Shown: one piece after another, positions 1 through 8,038 of the stretch
Numbering within the stretch: position 1 is the stretch's first letter
Layout: every line of letters begins with the position of its first letter
Assembly (NCBI RefSeq): GCF_028867935.1
Contig: NZ_JAPQNS010000007.1
Location: forward strand, 62,001-126,000
Direction of reading: 5' to 3'
From: Flavobacterium sp. SUN052
GTDB taxonomy: Bacteria; Bacteroidota; Bacteroidia; Flavobacteriales; Flavobacteriaceae
Length of the DNA stretch: 64,000 nt
Made by a program: the position numbers and the translations under genes
Notes under the pieces: generated by a model
What the model was told of the DNA's origin: nothing
The model's input: only the letters and a program-made list of their open reading frames with translations
Database searches by the model: none

Positions 1-3000
1 TCGGTAAAATCTTCGGCATCAGAAAGCGAATGCTGGTTGGTAACCAGAATCGTGGGTGTTTCCAGGGCCCGCTGTCCCAGTTGCGACCGGGCCGGTGCCG
101 ACGGCAAGCCACGGGAAGTCATGGTGAGGTAGCCTTTCCGGGCAAATACGTCAATGGCGTATGGATTCACAAAACCACCGTTGTTATTACGGACATCGAC
201 CACTACACCTTCGCGAGCGTGATTATCGGCATCCAGATCGATATACAGCTGGTTCAGCGACTCCGCCGACATATCGAACATGTGTACGTAGCCCAGTCGA
301 CCACCGCTGGCCTTTTCGACAAAATCACGTTGCTGTTGAACCCACTGTTTGTAGAGCAACCCTTTTTCGGTAGCCAGATTAATCGGCATAACGCTTACCT
401 CCCTTGCCGGTGCCGTAGGGGCCGAAGCCAGCGACAAGGTTGTCTGCCGATTGATTTTGTTGTTCAGCAACAACTCCAGGTTCGTAGCGGTATCAATGGT
501 TTTACCATCCACCGCGAGCAGATAGTCCCCCGGTTTAATGGTTGCCGCCAGAGACGCAGGCCCCAGATTAATGACTTCAGTGATCAACAGCTTACCGGTA
601 TTTTCGTAGGTGATCCGGTCAAAACGCAGCCCAAGTCGGCCGGTTGTTATATCGGTAGCCCCTTGTGGGCCCGATACGCCGGAGTGGGAGGCATTCATTT
701 CACCCACCATCAGGCTGAGCAACCGGCGAAGTTCGTCGGGTGTGCGGGCGCCAGCCGCAAAGGGTTCATAACTGGTTCGTACGGCTTGCCAGTTGGTCCC
801 GTGAAACTCTGGATCGTAGAAGCCTTTATTTTGCACATCCCAAGCCTGCTGAAAAACCTGTAGCTTTTCAGTGGCGAAGTCAACGTCCAGCTCAGCCGTT
901 ACGCTCAGTGGTTTGGGCTCGCGTTTATCCAGCGTGATCGACTGAATGCGTCCCTGCTCCAGGTAAAATATCTCTTTCCCATCGGCCGTAAACTGGGCAT
1001 TACTTTTCTGTCCGGGGGTTGTCGTAAGCTGCCGAGCCACCGCTCGTTCGCTACCCGTTTCATCCAGCGAATAGGTGTACAGATTCTGACGACCAGCCAC
1101 GCTGGCAACCAGCAACAGGGTCTTTCCGTCTTTGCTGATGGTTTGCGCATCTACCTCAATACCAATTGGTAATAGGCTTAACCGCTGGCGGATTCCATCA
1201 AAAACCACCGTTGTCGCTTCTTTTCCGGCTGCTTTGGGTTTGCTGGCTACCCCAGACACCACAGCACTGTCGAGTGTGCTTCGCGAGGCTGTTGTGGTAG
1301 TTGCCGGGGCCGTTGTGCTTGGCCGTACGTTGCGGGGCACCTCTTCGTTGAACAGATCGCGAAACTGATCTTCACGGAACTTAGGTAATCGGGGCACCAG
1401 ATCCACTCGAGCCAGTTGAGCGGTTTCTGTCCGTTGGTTCGTACCGAACAGAATGTACTTTCCATCGGGGCTCCAGTTCACATTTCCCCCAAAGGTGTTG
1501 GCCAGAAAACTTACTGGCTTTGCTTCGCCACCGGCAGCTGGCACCACCCATACGTTGCGGAATGTTTTGGTGCCGAATGCCAGAAACGCGACCCATTTGC
1601 CATCGGGCGACCAGGTTATTGATCCGGCACCCGCAAACGGTGGGCGACCCAGGTATCCTTTGTACAAGACCCGATCTTTTTTGGTGCTCAGGTCCAGCAC
1701 GCGTAACTCCTGTCCGTTACGCATAAACGCCACCGACTGGCCATCGGGCGATACAACTGGCGAGCCATCGTCGAGATCAGAATCCGTTAATCGGGTTTCG
1801 GCACGTGTCGAAAAGTCGTACTGAAACAAATTGGCCATACCATTGCGGGTGCTAGCATAAATGAGCGTTCGGCTATTGGGGGTCCAGGCAAGTTGCGATT
1901 CCGGAGCTGGGGTCATACTCACACGAATGGCATCGCCACCGTCTTTGGCCGAAGCGGCAAAGACTTCGCCGTGTGCTGTAAATGCTACTTTTTTACCATC
2001 GGGAGAAACCGCCAAATCTCGAAACTGGCTCGTTAGCTTCTGATGATCGACCGATAAGCCAGCCGCAGCACCCCGTAGTCGAATGGCTACCGGTACAGCT
2101 TGTGTAGTACTCATATCGTACGTCCAGATTTGGAAATCCCGCTCAAATACAATAGTCCGCCCATCCTGGCTAATGGATGGCCACAGAACCCGGCCGTCTT
2201 TGAATGAAGTGAGTTTAACGGCTTGGCCCTTTAGTGGCTTCGACCAGAGATTCTGATTTCCTCCCCGATCCGACATGAAATAAAGTGTCTGACCGTCGGG
2301 GCTCCACAGCGGCCAAAGCTCCTTGGCTCCGCCTTCGGTCAGGCGTTCGTAGGTAGGTTTGTCCCCTTTTTTAGAGCCAATTTTGCACGTCCAGATTTCA
2401 GTCTCATCCAGGTGGCTGCTTCCCTTGCGCCACCACTGCGCGGCAGCAATTCCCCTGGCCGAGAAGGCGAGCGTAGAACCATCGGGTGAAGGTGTGGCGA
2501 AGAACTCGCTGGCGTAGCGATCAGCCGTAACGGGCATAGGCGTACCACCCGCAATGTTTACCCGGTAGATGTCGTTCATACCGGCAATGTCGCGGCTGGT
2601 CGACTGGAAATAGACCAATTTACTGTCTTTCGACCAGGCGGTTAAGTTCTCCGCTCCGTCGTCGTACGTCAGCCGCCGGAGTTCGCCGGTTTCCAGGGTG
2701 AGCAGGTAAATATCGCCATTACCGGACCGGGTCGACCCAAACGCCATGTATTTACCATCGGGCGAATACAGGGGGCGCGTTTCATTGTCAGCATGAGCGA
2801 CGAGTAGCCGGGCTTCGCCACCCGTGGCGGGTACCGTCCAGATATCGCCACCCGAAACAAAAGCAATCTCGCGTCCATCGGGCGAAATGGCGGGTTCAGC
2901 AAAGGCGAAGCGAGGTGTAGGGCTGGTGGCCTGGGCCGTTACGAATTGGGCGTTACTCAGGCAAAGAGCGAGTAAGGGAACGAGGAAACGTACGTGTTTA

Positions 3001-3011
3001 GACGTGTGCAT
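1..3011 (-). CDS. Tricorn-type S41 protease with WD40-like propeller and PDZ domain (3' end cut by window edge)
   Basis: Secreted serine peptidase expected to degrade peptides in the periplasm or outside the cell. From ATG at 3011 the frame stays open for 1003 codons to the window edge, so the C-terminus is missing. A signal peptide covers about residues 1-26. Residues 30-620 hold about a dozen beta-propeller blade motifs of the SPDGK type (SPDGREIAF, SPDGKYMAF, SPDGSTLAF and others), as in tricorn N-termini. A PDZ-like domain lies near 790-855 and the S41 core from about 890, with DVRNNNGG and, at the edge, the SLSDAED motif (995-1001) that carries the nucleophile region. It ends the leftward run that starts at 9352. 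The family is clear; the substrate is unknown. Confidence 0.93.
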   Translation of the reverse strand, partial: MHTSKHVRFLVPLLALCLSNAQFVTAQATSPTPRFAFAEPAISPDGREIAFVSGGDIWTVPATGGEARLLVAHADNETRPLYSPDGKYMAFGSTRSGNGDIYLLTLETGELRRLTYDDGAENLTAWSKDSKLVYFQSTSRDIAGMNDIYRVNIAGGTPMPVTADRYASEFFATPSPDGSTLAFSARGIAAAQWWRKGSSHLDETEIWTCKIGSKKGDKPTYERLTEGGAKELWPLWSPDGQTLYFMSDRGGNQNLWSKPLKGQAVKLTSFKDGRVLWPSISQDGRTIVFERDFQIWTYDMSTTQAVPVAIRLRGAAAGLSVDHQKLTSQFRDLAVSPDGKKVAFTAHGEVFAASAKDGGDAIRVSMTPAPESQLAWTPNSRTLIYASTRNGMANLFQYDFSTRAETRLTDSDLDDGSPVVSPDGQSVAFMRNGQELRVLDLSTKKDRVLYKGYLGRPPFAGAGSITWSPDGKWVAFLAFGTKTFRNVWVVPAAGGEAKPVSFLANTFGGNVNWSPDGKYILFGTNQRTETAQLARVDLVPRLPKFREDQFRDLFNEEVPRNVRPSTTAPATTTTASRSTLDSAVVSGVASKPKAAGKEATTVVFDGIRQRLSLLPIGIEVDAQTISKDGKTLLLVASVAGRQNLYTYSLDETGSERAVARQLTTTPGQKSNAQFTADGKEIFYLEQGRIQSITLDKREPKPLSVTAELDVDFATEKLQVFQQAWDVQNKGFYDPEFHGTNWQAVRTSYEPFAAGARTPDELRRLLSLMVGEMNASHSGVSGPQGATDITTGRLGLRFDRITYENTGKLLITEVINLGPASLAATIKPGDYLLAVDGKTIDTATNLELLLNNKINRQTTLSLASAPTAPAREVSVMPINLATEKGLLYKQWVQQQRDFVEKASGGRLGYVHMFDMSAESLNQLYIDLDADNHAREGVVVDVRNNNGGFVNPYAIDVFARKGYLTMTSRGLPSAPARSQLGQRALETPTILVTNQHSLSDAEDFT

Positions 3012-3107
3012 GAAGTAAAGAAAATTGGCTGGTAACTAGTCTAGAAGTGGTTTGTATAAATTTCCTGCTTTCAAACGACTTTACCAATTTTCTCCTCACT
3101 TTGGCAA

Positions 3108-3581
3108 TTACAACTTTAATTTCATCCCCTCGTGAGATGCTACAAAGCCTAATGTCTCATAAAATCGAAGGGCATCCGGGCGTTTCTTATCGGTGGTCAA
3201 CTGCACCATGTAACAGCCTTCTGTTCGAGCCCTCTCAATGGCGTAAGCAAACATTTGTGCCCCGATGCCCAAGCCGCGATGGGCCGAATGGACCCGCACC
3301 GCTTCAATTTGTGCGCGTAACCCACCCTGATGAGTCAGGTATTGAATAAAGGTGAGGTGAAACGTACCAACAATTTCGCCGTTTATTTCAACAACGGTCA
3401 ATTCGTGGTTAGAGTCTTTCACTATTCGCTCAAAAGCCTGTCGGTAGGTGTCGGAAAGGGATGATTCAACTTTCTCGCGTTGAGACCCCAACGAATCGTC
3501 CGCCAGCAGTTGAACAATGGTCAGCAAATCTGCCTCGGTAGCCAGTCGGAAAGTAAGGTCGGAGGTCACTGTCTTACTCAA
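3108..3581 (-). CDS. GNAT family N-acetyltransferase
   Basis: 157-aa acetyltransferase expected to move an acetyl group from acetyl-CoA to an unidentified amine. The acetyl-CoA loop is visible as HRGLGIGAQMF near residue 105, followed by the usual C-terminal segment ALRFYETLGF. There is no signal peptide, so it should act in the cytoplasm. Its start overlaps the end of the upstream MmcQ/YjbR gene by 8 bp, so the two are probably translated from one message. The substrate cannot be inferred. Confidence 0.92.
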   Translation of the reverse strand: MSKTVTSDLTFRLATEADLLTIVQLLADDSLGSQREKVESSLSDTYRQAFERIVKDSNHELTVVEINGEIVGTFHLTFIQYLTHQGGLRAQIEAVRVHSAHRGLGIGAQMFAYAIERARTEGCYMVQLTTDKKRPDALRFYETLGFVASHEGMKLKL

Positions 3582-3924
3582 AATCGGTTGTCTTCAGTTG
3601 ATCAGAGAGTCTCTTGGGAGCTACCTCACAGTAGGCCGCCGTTAGCGCATCGGTAAGTGTTTCGTCTGGAACGTTGGCCAGGTTCACTAGTGTCCATCCC
3701 AGTTTGCCCCATTTGTTAGGCACCGGATAAATCACCGTCCGATCGAAGGTGGAAAAGAGATCCTGGTCTGTTACCGATAATTTGACGCACACCCGATTTG
3801 CAGGAATGTTGAGCGTTGCAAATATCTTTTTCCCTATTCGAAACGAGGGTTTTTCGAAGTGTGGTACCTCATTGGCTTCGGGCAGCGACAAGGCGATTTG
3901 CCGGACTGTTTCAATATCAATCAT
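3574..3924 (-). CDS. MmcQ/YjbR family protein
   Basis: Small alpha/beta protein of the MmcQ/YjbR family (CyaY-like fold, often labelled DNA-binding without proof). The N-terminal ETVRQIALSLPEANEVPHF, the central RIGKKIFATL and the later NKWGKLGWTLVNL match the family. I chose ATG at 3924 (MIDIETV) over an in-frame ATG 15 bp upstream because family members begin just before this helix; that gives 116 aa. It overlaps the GNAT gene by 8 bp. A long perfect hairpin (3987-4015) separates it from the SDR gene upstream. Function unknown. Confidence 0.88.
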   Translation of the reverse strand: MIDIETVRQIALSLPEANEVPHFEKPSFRIGKKIFATLNIPANRVCVKLSVTDQDLFSTFDRTVIYPVPNKWGKLGWTLVNLANVPDETLTDALTAAYCEVAPKRLSDQLKTTDFE

Positions 3925-3986
3925 AATGCTGGCCTTCAACGATAAGAAGGCCTACAAATATCGCTCAATCTACAGTGGCATGGTAA

Positions 3987-4015
3987 GCTATTGCCAGTAA
4001 ATTACTGGCAATAGC
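3987..4015. terminator. Perfect 14-bp inverted repeat between SDR and MmcQ genes
   Basis: GCTATTGCCAGTAA and TTACTGGCAATAGC flank a single A, giving a very stable hairpin just past the SDR stop codon (4028, minus strand). No T-run follows in either direction, so intrinsic termination is uncertain; it could instead protect the 3' end of the SDR transcript or bind a protein. Confidence 0.45.
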
Positions 4016-4027
4016 ATGGTGTACCTA

Positions 4028-4792
4028 TTACAGATTCATGCCGCCTGAAACCTCAATACGCTGGGCGTTGATCCAGCGGGCTTCATCAGTACACAGGAAG
4101 GCAACCACCCCTCCAATATCGTCAGGAAGCCCTACCCGCCCCAGGGCAGTCATACTGGCGATGTGTTTATTAACCTGCTCATTGTCACGTATAAACCCTC
4201 CGCCAAAGTCAGTTTCGATGGCTCCGGGTGCTACTACGTTTACTGCAATACCCCGTGCGCCCAGTTCTTTGGCCATGTATTTGGTTAGGGTCTCGATGGC
4301 TCCTTTCATAGCTGCGTATACGGCATAACCGGGTGAGGTGAAGCGAGCCAGTCCCGTGGAAATGTTAATGATTCGACCGTCATCAGCTAGAATTGGCAGC
4401 AGTTTCTGCGTTAGAAAAATGACCCCCTTTAAATGGATATTCATCAACTGGTCGAAGTCTTCCTCGCTGGTTTCGCCAATGGGTGTGTGAGCGGCAATGC
4501 CGGCATTATTGATCAAAAAATCAAAATGATCGGTCCCAAATGTATCATTCAGTACCGTGGTTAGCTGGCTAAAAAATCCATCAAAGCTTTTCACATCACC
4601 GGTATTGAGCTGTAAGGCTGCTGCCCGTTGGCCAGTCTGTTCAATTTCAGCCACTACAGCCTGCGCTTCGTCCTGCTTACTGTTATACGTCAGAATTACG
4701 TTGATACCTTTTTTGGCTAGATGAAGAGCCATGTTTTTGCCCAGACCGCGGCTACCACCGGTCACCAGAGCTAGTTTAGTGTTAGTTGACAT
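4028..4792 (-). CDS. SDR family NAD(P)-dependent oxidoreductase
   Basis: 254-aa classical short-chain dehydrogenase/reductase, cytoplasmic, using NAD(P)(H) on an unidentified carbonyl or alcohol. The cofactor loop TGGSRGLG is at 11-18, NNAG at 95-98, the catalytic serine at 145, and the YxxxK pair at Y159 and K163. The C-terminus (RIEVSGGMNL) is typical of FabG-like members. It lies 117 bp downstream of an AraC-type regulator on the same strand, and the gap carries two 16-bp direct repeats that look like that regulator's operator (4862-4898). Control by the regulator is therefore likely; the inducer is unknown. Confidence 0.95.
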   Translation of the reverse strand: MSTNTKLALVTGGSRGLGKNMALHLAKKGINVILTYNSKQDEAQAVVAEIEQTGQRAAALQLNTGDVKSFDGFFSQLTTVLNDTFGTDHFDFLINNAGIAAHTPIGETSEEDFDQLMNIHLKGVIFLTQKLLPILADDGRIINISTGLARFTSPGYAVYAAMKGAIETLTKYMAKELGARGIAVNVVAPGAIETDFGGGFIRDNEQVNKHIASMTALGRVGLPDDIGGVVAFLCTDEARWINAQRIEVSGGMNL

Positions 4793-4861
4793 TTTGTTAC
4801 TGTCGCGATTGGTAATTGTTCGCTATCGACAGCACAAAGGTCTACTCTAAACCGGGCTGGC

Positions 4862-4898
4862 TGTTTGCAAACATCAATCCGTTGTTTGCAAAAATCAA
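4862..4898 (-). promoter_or_regulatory. Probable AraC-type operator: two direct repeats 21 bp apart
   Basis: TGTTTGCAAACATCAA (4862-4877) and TGTTTGCAAAAATCAA (4883-4898) match at 15 of 16 positions and start 21 bp apart, two helical turns. They lie directly upstream of the SDR gene and directly downstream of the AraC-family gene. Tandem same-orientation sites on one helix face are the usual AraC/XylS layout. The SDR-proximal repeat would sit close to the -33 region if GACCTTTG (4835-4842, minus strand) is a degenerate -7 element. Confidence 0.6.
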
Positions 4899-4908
4899 AT
4901 CTCACTAC

Positions 4909-5826
4909 TCAACCCCGAAAAGCTACCGGAGACAATGACGTTTGTTTTCGGAAGAAGTTAGAAAAATGAGCCACCTCTTCGAAACCAAGACTGTTGCTGA
5001 TTTCCGAAATGTTCCAGTTGGTCTGCTTTAACAAAATCTTGGCTTCCTGAACAATCCGGCTACTAATCAAATCGGTAGTGGTTTTACCCATGTGCTCCTT
5101 CAGCACTTTGTTGAGGTGGTTTACATGCACGGCCAGTTGCTGCGAAAAATCTTTTGCCGTACGCAGGTTGAGTTTTTGGTGGGGCGATTCAATCGGGAAC
5201 TGCCTTTCGAGAAGTTCGATGAACAGCGATGAGATTCGGGCAGAGGCCGTATGCGTAGGGTAAAGCAACGTGGCCGGTTGCAGCTTCTGGCCGTAATGAA
5301 TCAGCTCAAGCACATAGTTTCGCAGCAGATCATATTTGAAAGCATAGTCTGACGAGATCTCTTTGTACATCTTTCTAAAAATAAACAGAATGTCCTGGGC
5401 CTCTTCATCCGTTAGCTGAAAAACGGGATACCCACCGGGCTGAAAAATGGGCAGTTCGTCCAGCACAGCACCGCTTTTGGCCTGCGCCATGAATTCGCCA
5501 GTAAACAAACAAAAATAGCCAGATTGATTATCGTCCTCAGGAAGCCAGTGATAGGGAATTTTGGGGGTAGCAAATAAGAGGGCGTTTTTCTCAATTTCGA
5601 TTACTTTATCGGCGTATTCGGCTCTGTTCCGCCCGCTGATCAGACTAATTTTATAATATGCCCTCCGGTTATAGGGCATGGCCGGTACGGGTTTCTTTGC
5701 GTACTTGGCGACCATGTCCTCCACCTTGAACACATTGAAGTGGCCAATCTCTTTGTTGATGCCTGCTGGGATCAGCGTTGCCGTTTCCTTATAAAAATCG
5801 TCTAGTGTCGTAATGTCCATGCCCAT
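4909..5826 (-). CDS. AraC family transcriptional regulator
   Basis: 305-aa one-component regulator. An N-terminal cupin-like sensing region (about 1-200) is followed by a C-terminal AraC double helix-turn-helix (about 220-305) with VHVNHLNKVLKEHMGKTT and the conserved second-HTH pattern ISEISNSLGFEEVAHFSNFFRKQ. Two starts, 5826 and 5820, are possible. It precedes the SDR gene on the same strand, and the gap holds a two-site direct repeat that is its most likely target. A TATATTTG element lies just upstream (5837-5844). AraC/SDR pairs of this kind are common in Bacteroidota; the ligand is unknown. Confidence 0.94.
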   Translation of the reverse strand: MGMDITTLDDFYKETATLIPAGINKEIGHFNVFKVEDMVAKYAKKPVPAMPYNRRAYYKISLISGRNRAEYADKVIEIEKNALLFATPKIPYHWLPEDDNQSGYFCLFTGEFMAQAKSGAVLDELPIFQPGGYPVFQLTDEEAQDILFIFRKMYKEISSDYAFKYDLLRNYVLELIHYGQKLQPATLLYPTHTASARISSLFIELLERQFPIESPHQKLNLRTAKDFSQQLAVHVNHLNKVLKEHMGKTTTDLISSRIVQEAKILLKQTNWNISEISNSLGFEEVAHFSNFFRKQTSLSPVAFRG

Positions 5827-5836
5827 TTGTAAAATT

Positions 5837-5844
5837 CAAATATA
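5837..5844 (-). promoter_or_regulatory. Candidate -7 element for the AraC regulator
   Basis: On the minus strand this reads TATATTTG, an exact match to the Bacteroidota -7 consensus TAnnTTTG. The leader to the ATG at 5826 or 5820 would be very short, and no TTG -33 element is seen at the right distance. Confidence 0.32.
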
Positions 5845-5866
5845 GGCAGGACTTGACTATTCTCCT

Positions 5867-7951
5867 CTAAAACCGCCACCGGGCCTGCACCTTCAGCTCC
5901 GATTTGTGCGGCACGCTGGTCTCATCGAGGTCAGAACCGATGGTGGGCTGATTGGTGATATTTGTGCGTGCCCAACGGAGCCATAGGTCAAGGTGGCGGC
6001 TGGCTTCGTAACGCACGAGCAGGTAGTGCCGGACGCCTTTATCGTAGTAGGCAGGAAACGAAAACGCATAAAGCACATCGCGCTCGTATACGTACTGGCG
6101 ACTGTCGTAATCGTCGGTACCAAACAAAGCCACGCGTCCGCTCACGCTCCATCGACGCATGGTGTAAGTAGCATCCTGAACCAGGGCAAATCCCCTCGAC
6201 GGGCTTATCCGTGCATAATTAAACGTTCCTGCCTGTATGCGCGACCGCATCGTAAAACCCTGACTTATGGGGTACTCTGCGTTCAGCGCCAAACTCCGGC
6301 GCGTAGTACCAACAACTTCTTTGGGGGTGGTTTTGCTACCCGGCTTATTCTTTTCTTTGTGCTCCTCATGAAAGACCAGCGAGAATGTTGTTTTTCGACT
6401 AGGCGAGTACGTAGCCTGACTCAGAAAGTCGATGCCGTGTGATGGTTTATCAACCAAATAACGCCACCATGGAAAACGAACCACATCGATATAGCCGCCC
6501 AGAGTCAGTTTGCGGTAAATGGTGTATTTGGCCCCGGCATACAAGCCCGTTTCATTAATCGTACGGGTATTTTCGCTGAAGCCATTGGCGTAGAAACTGT
6601 GAAAATTACGATCATAATGCCGGGCTACCACCGATACATCCAACCGTCGACTCAGGCTAGCCAGCATTCCTCCTACGGCCCCAACCCCTCCGCTATTGGT
6701 CAGCGAGCCGCTGCTGTGGGCAATCTCGCCGAAGAAATTCAGGTTGCGATACACGTAACCTCCATGCAGGCCCACAACCGTATTTTGATTACCTGTAAAC
6801 TCGTATTTATTATAGGCCAGATTGCGTTTGAGCAGGGGAATATTAAATTCGGTATGCAGAAAGGTGGCCCCGATTTGCAGCCGTTGCCGGTTGTGATACA
6901 TCAAATGACCGCCCCAATTTGTTTCGAGCAGGCTGCCCCGGTCAGCCAGTTCAGACGGGGTCTGGTGCAGGCCCGATGTCTGAATCGAAGTAGCAATAGT
7001 TCCTTCGACAATAACCGTTGATGTTGATGGAGCTGTGTTGGCATCGCGTCGGTTGCGGGCCGCAAACAGGGTAATATCGAGGTGGCGCGACAGTGCGTAG
7101 GTAGCCGTTGCACCACGCAGGTATCCATACTCGGTCAGCGAGGTGTAGGGTCGTGCGCCTAGCGTTGGTCGGCGGACCGTCTGCACTGTTTCGGCACTTT
7201 TGCCCAGCACAAACCCCGCCGACATTACCAGCCCCTGCCCTATTTGCAGCTGATAATCACCCACAATCACATTCCGCCAATGGCCCCGGTTTTGAATTTG
7301 AGCGTGAAATGAAATGTAATCTGCGCCGTACTGTCTGTTTCCGGGTCGCCAACCATACGCTTCTCCGGGGTCTTTTTCTATCGTAAAACCCAAGCTGTAG
7401 GCACGTGGTCGGCTATACCGATACCGAGCGAACCACTGCCCCGATCCACCCAGATAACGCGTAGGATATTTGCCGTTTTTGTCAGGTTGGCCTTGGGTAA
7501 AACCCTTTTGCTGTTCCAGTGTCTGTTCGTACCGGAGCAGTAAATAATGATCGGCGGGCGTGGGCAAACGGTTGGAAAGAGCGTTGGCTCCGATTTCCAC
7601 AAATGGCAGTAATCGCCGAATAGTTACAGCATCCAGCTCGGGTACTGCCTGTAGCTCATAAACCGAAAGCAAATCACCGTATTGCTCGCGGTAGTTGAGC
7701 AAACTAGTCAGTTGCCGCTCATCAAGTAGGTAGGTGGCTGCCAGCTCGTCGCGGGTAGCCGTGTTGAGATCAAGTGGCGTAGCGTAGAGTTGAGCCAGAT
7801 TATCGAACACCGATTGATAGTCGATGCCCTCTGTCTGTACGGGAAACAAGTTCTGCAAAAACTCATTCAGATCGACCGGGCGACGAACCTGTTGAGCCTG
7901 CACAGACAGGGAAAGAAACAAAAAAACGACTACAGCGTATAAGGTTCGCAA
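5867..7951 (-). CDS. Exported helix-hairpin-helix protein with C-terminal beta-barrel-like region
   Basis: 694-aa envelope protein. The signal peptide is about residues 1-19. Residues 55-125 contain paired helix-hairpin-helix motifs of the ComEA kind (LDLNTATRDELAATYLLDERQL and a second copy ending in VPELDAVTIRRLLPFVEIG). The remaining 550 residues are rich in alternating aromatic/polar strands and Y/R/G, ending in KVQARWRF with a terminal Phe, as in outer-membrane barrels. Related Bacteroidota proteins are annotated only as HHH-containing. A role in binding or taking up DNA at the outer membrane is possible from the architecture but is inference. The gene sits 40 bp upstream of the AraC regulator on the same strand. 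Confidence 0.85.
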   Translation of the reverse strand: MRTLYAVVVFLFLSLSVQAQQVRRPVDLNEFLQNLFPVQTEGIDYQSVFDNLAQLYATPLDLNTATRDELAATYLLDERQLTSLLNYREQYGDLLSVYELQAVPELDAVTIRRLLPFVEIGANALSNRLPTPADHYLLLRYEQTLEQQKGFTQGQPDKNGKYPTRYLGGSGQWFARYRYSRPRAYSLGFTIEKDPGEAYGWRPGNRQYGADYISFHAQIQNRGHWRNVIVGDYQLQIGQGLVMSAGFVLGKSAETVQTVRRPTLGARPYTSLTEYGYLRGATATYALSRHLDITLFAARNRRDANTAPSTSTVIVEGTIATSIQTSGLHQTPSELADRGSLLETNWGGHLMYHNRQRLQIGATFLHTEFNIPLLKRNLAYNKYEFTGNQNTVVGLHGGYVYRNLNFFGEIAHSSGSLTNSGGVGAVGGMLASLSRRLDVSVVARHYDRNFHSFYANGFSENTRTINETGLYAGAKYTIYRKLTLGGYIDVVRFPWWRYLVDKPSHGIDFLSQATYSPSRKTTFSLVFHEEHKEKNKPGSKTTPKEVVGTTRRSLALNAEYPISQGFTMRSRIQAGTFNYARISPSRGFALVQDATYTMRRWSVSGRVALFGTDDYDSRQYVYERDVLYAFSFPAYYDKGVRHYLLVRYEASRHLDLWLRWARTNITNQPTIGSDLDETSVPHKSELKVQARWRF

Positions 7952-8038
7952 ACGGATCTTATCATCAGGGGATGCCGCCTAGGTCCGGGGCATCGGTCCG
8001 GCTGAAAAGAAGAGTTTTAACGTTGAGATAAAAATGCT

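Noticed and set aside
30..863. 277-codon plus-strand open frame opposite the protease
   Set aside because: It lies antisense to the S41/PDZ part of the minus-strand protease, whose motifs are clear; the plus-strand translation has no recognisable domain.
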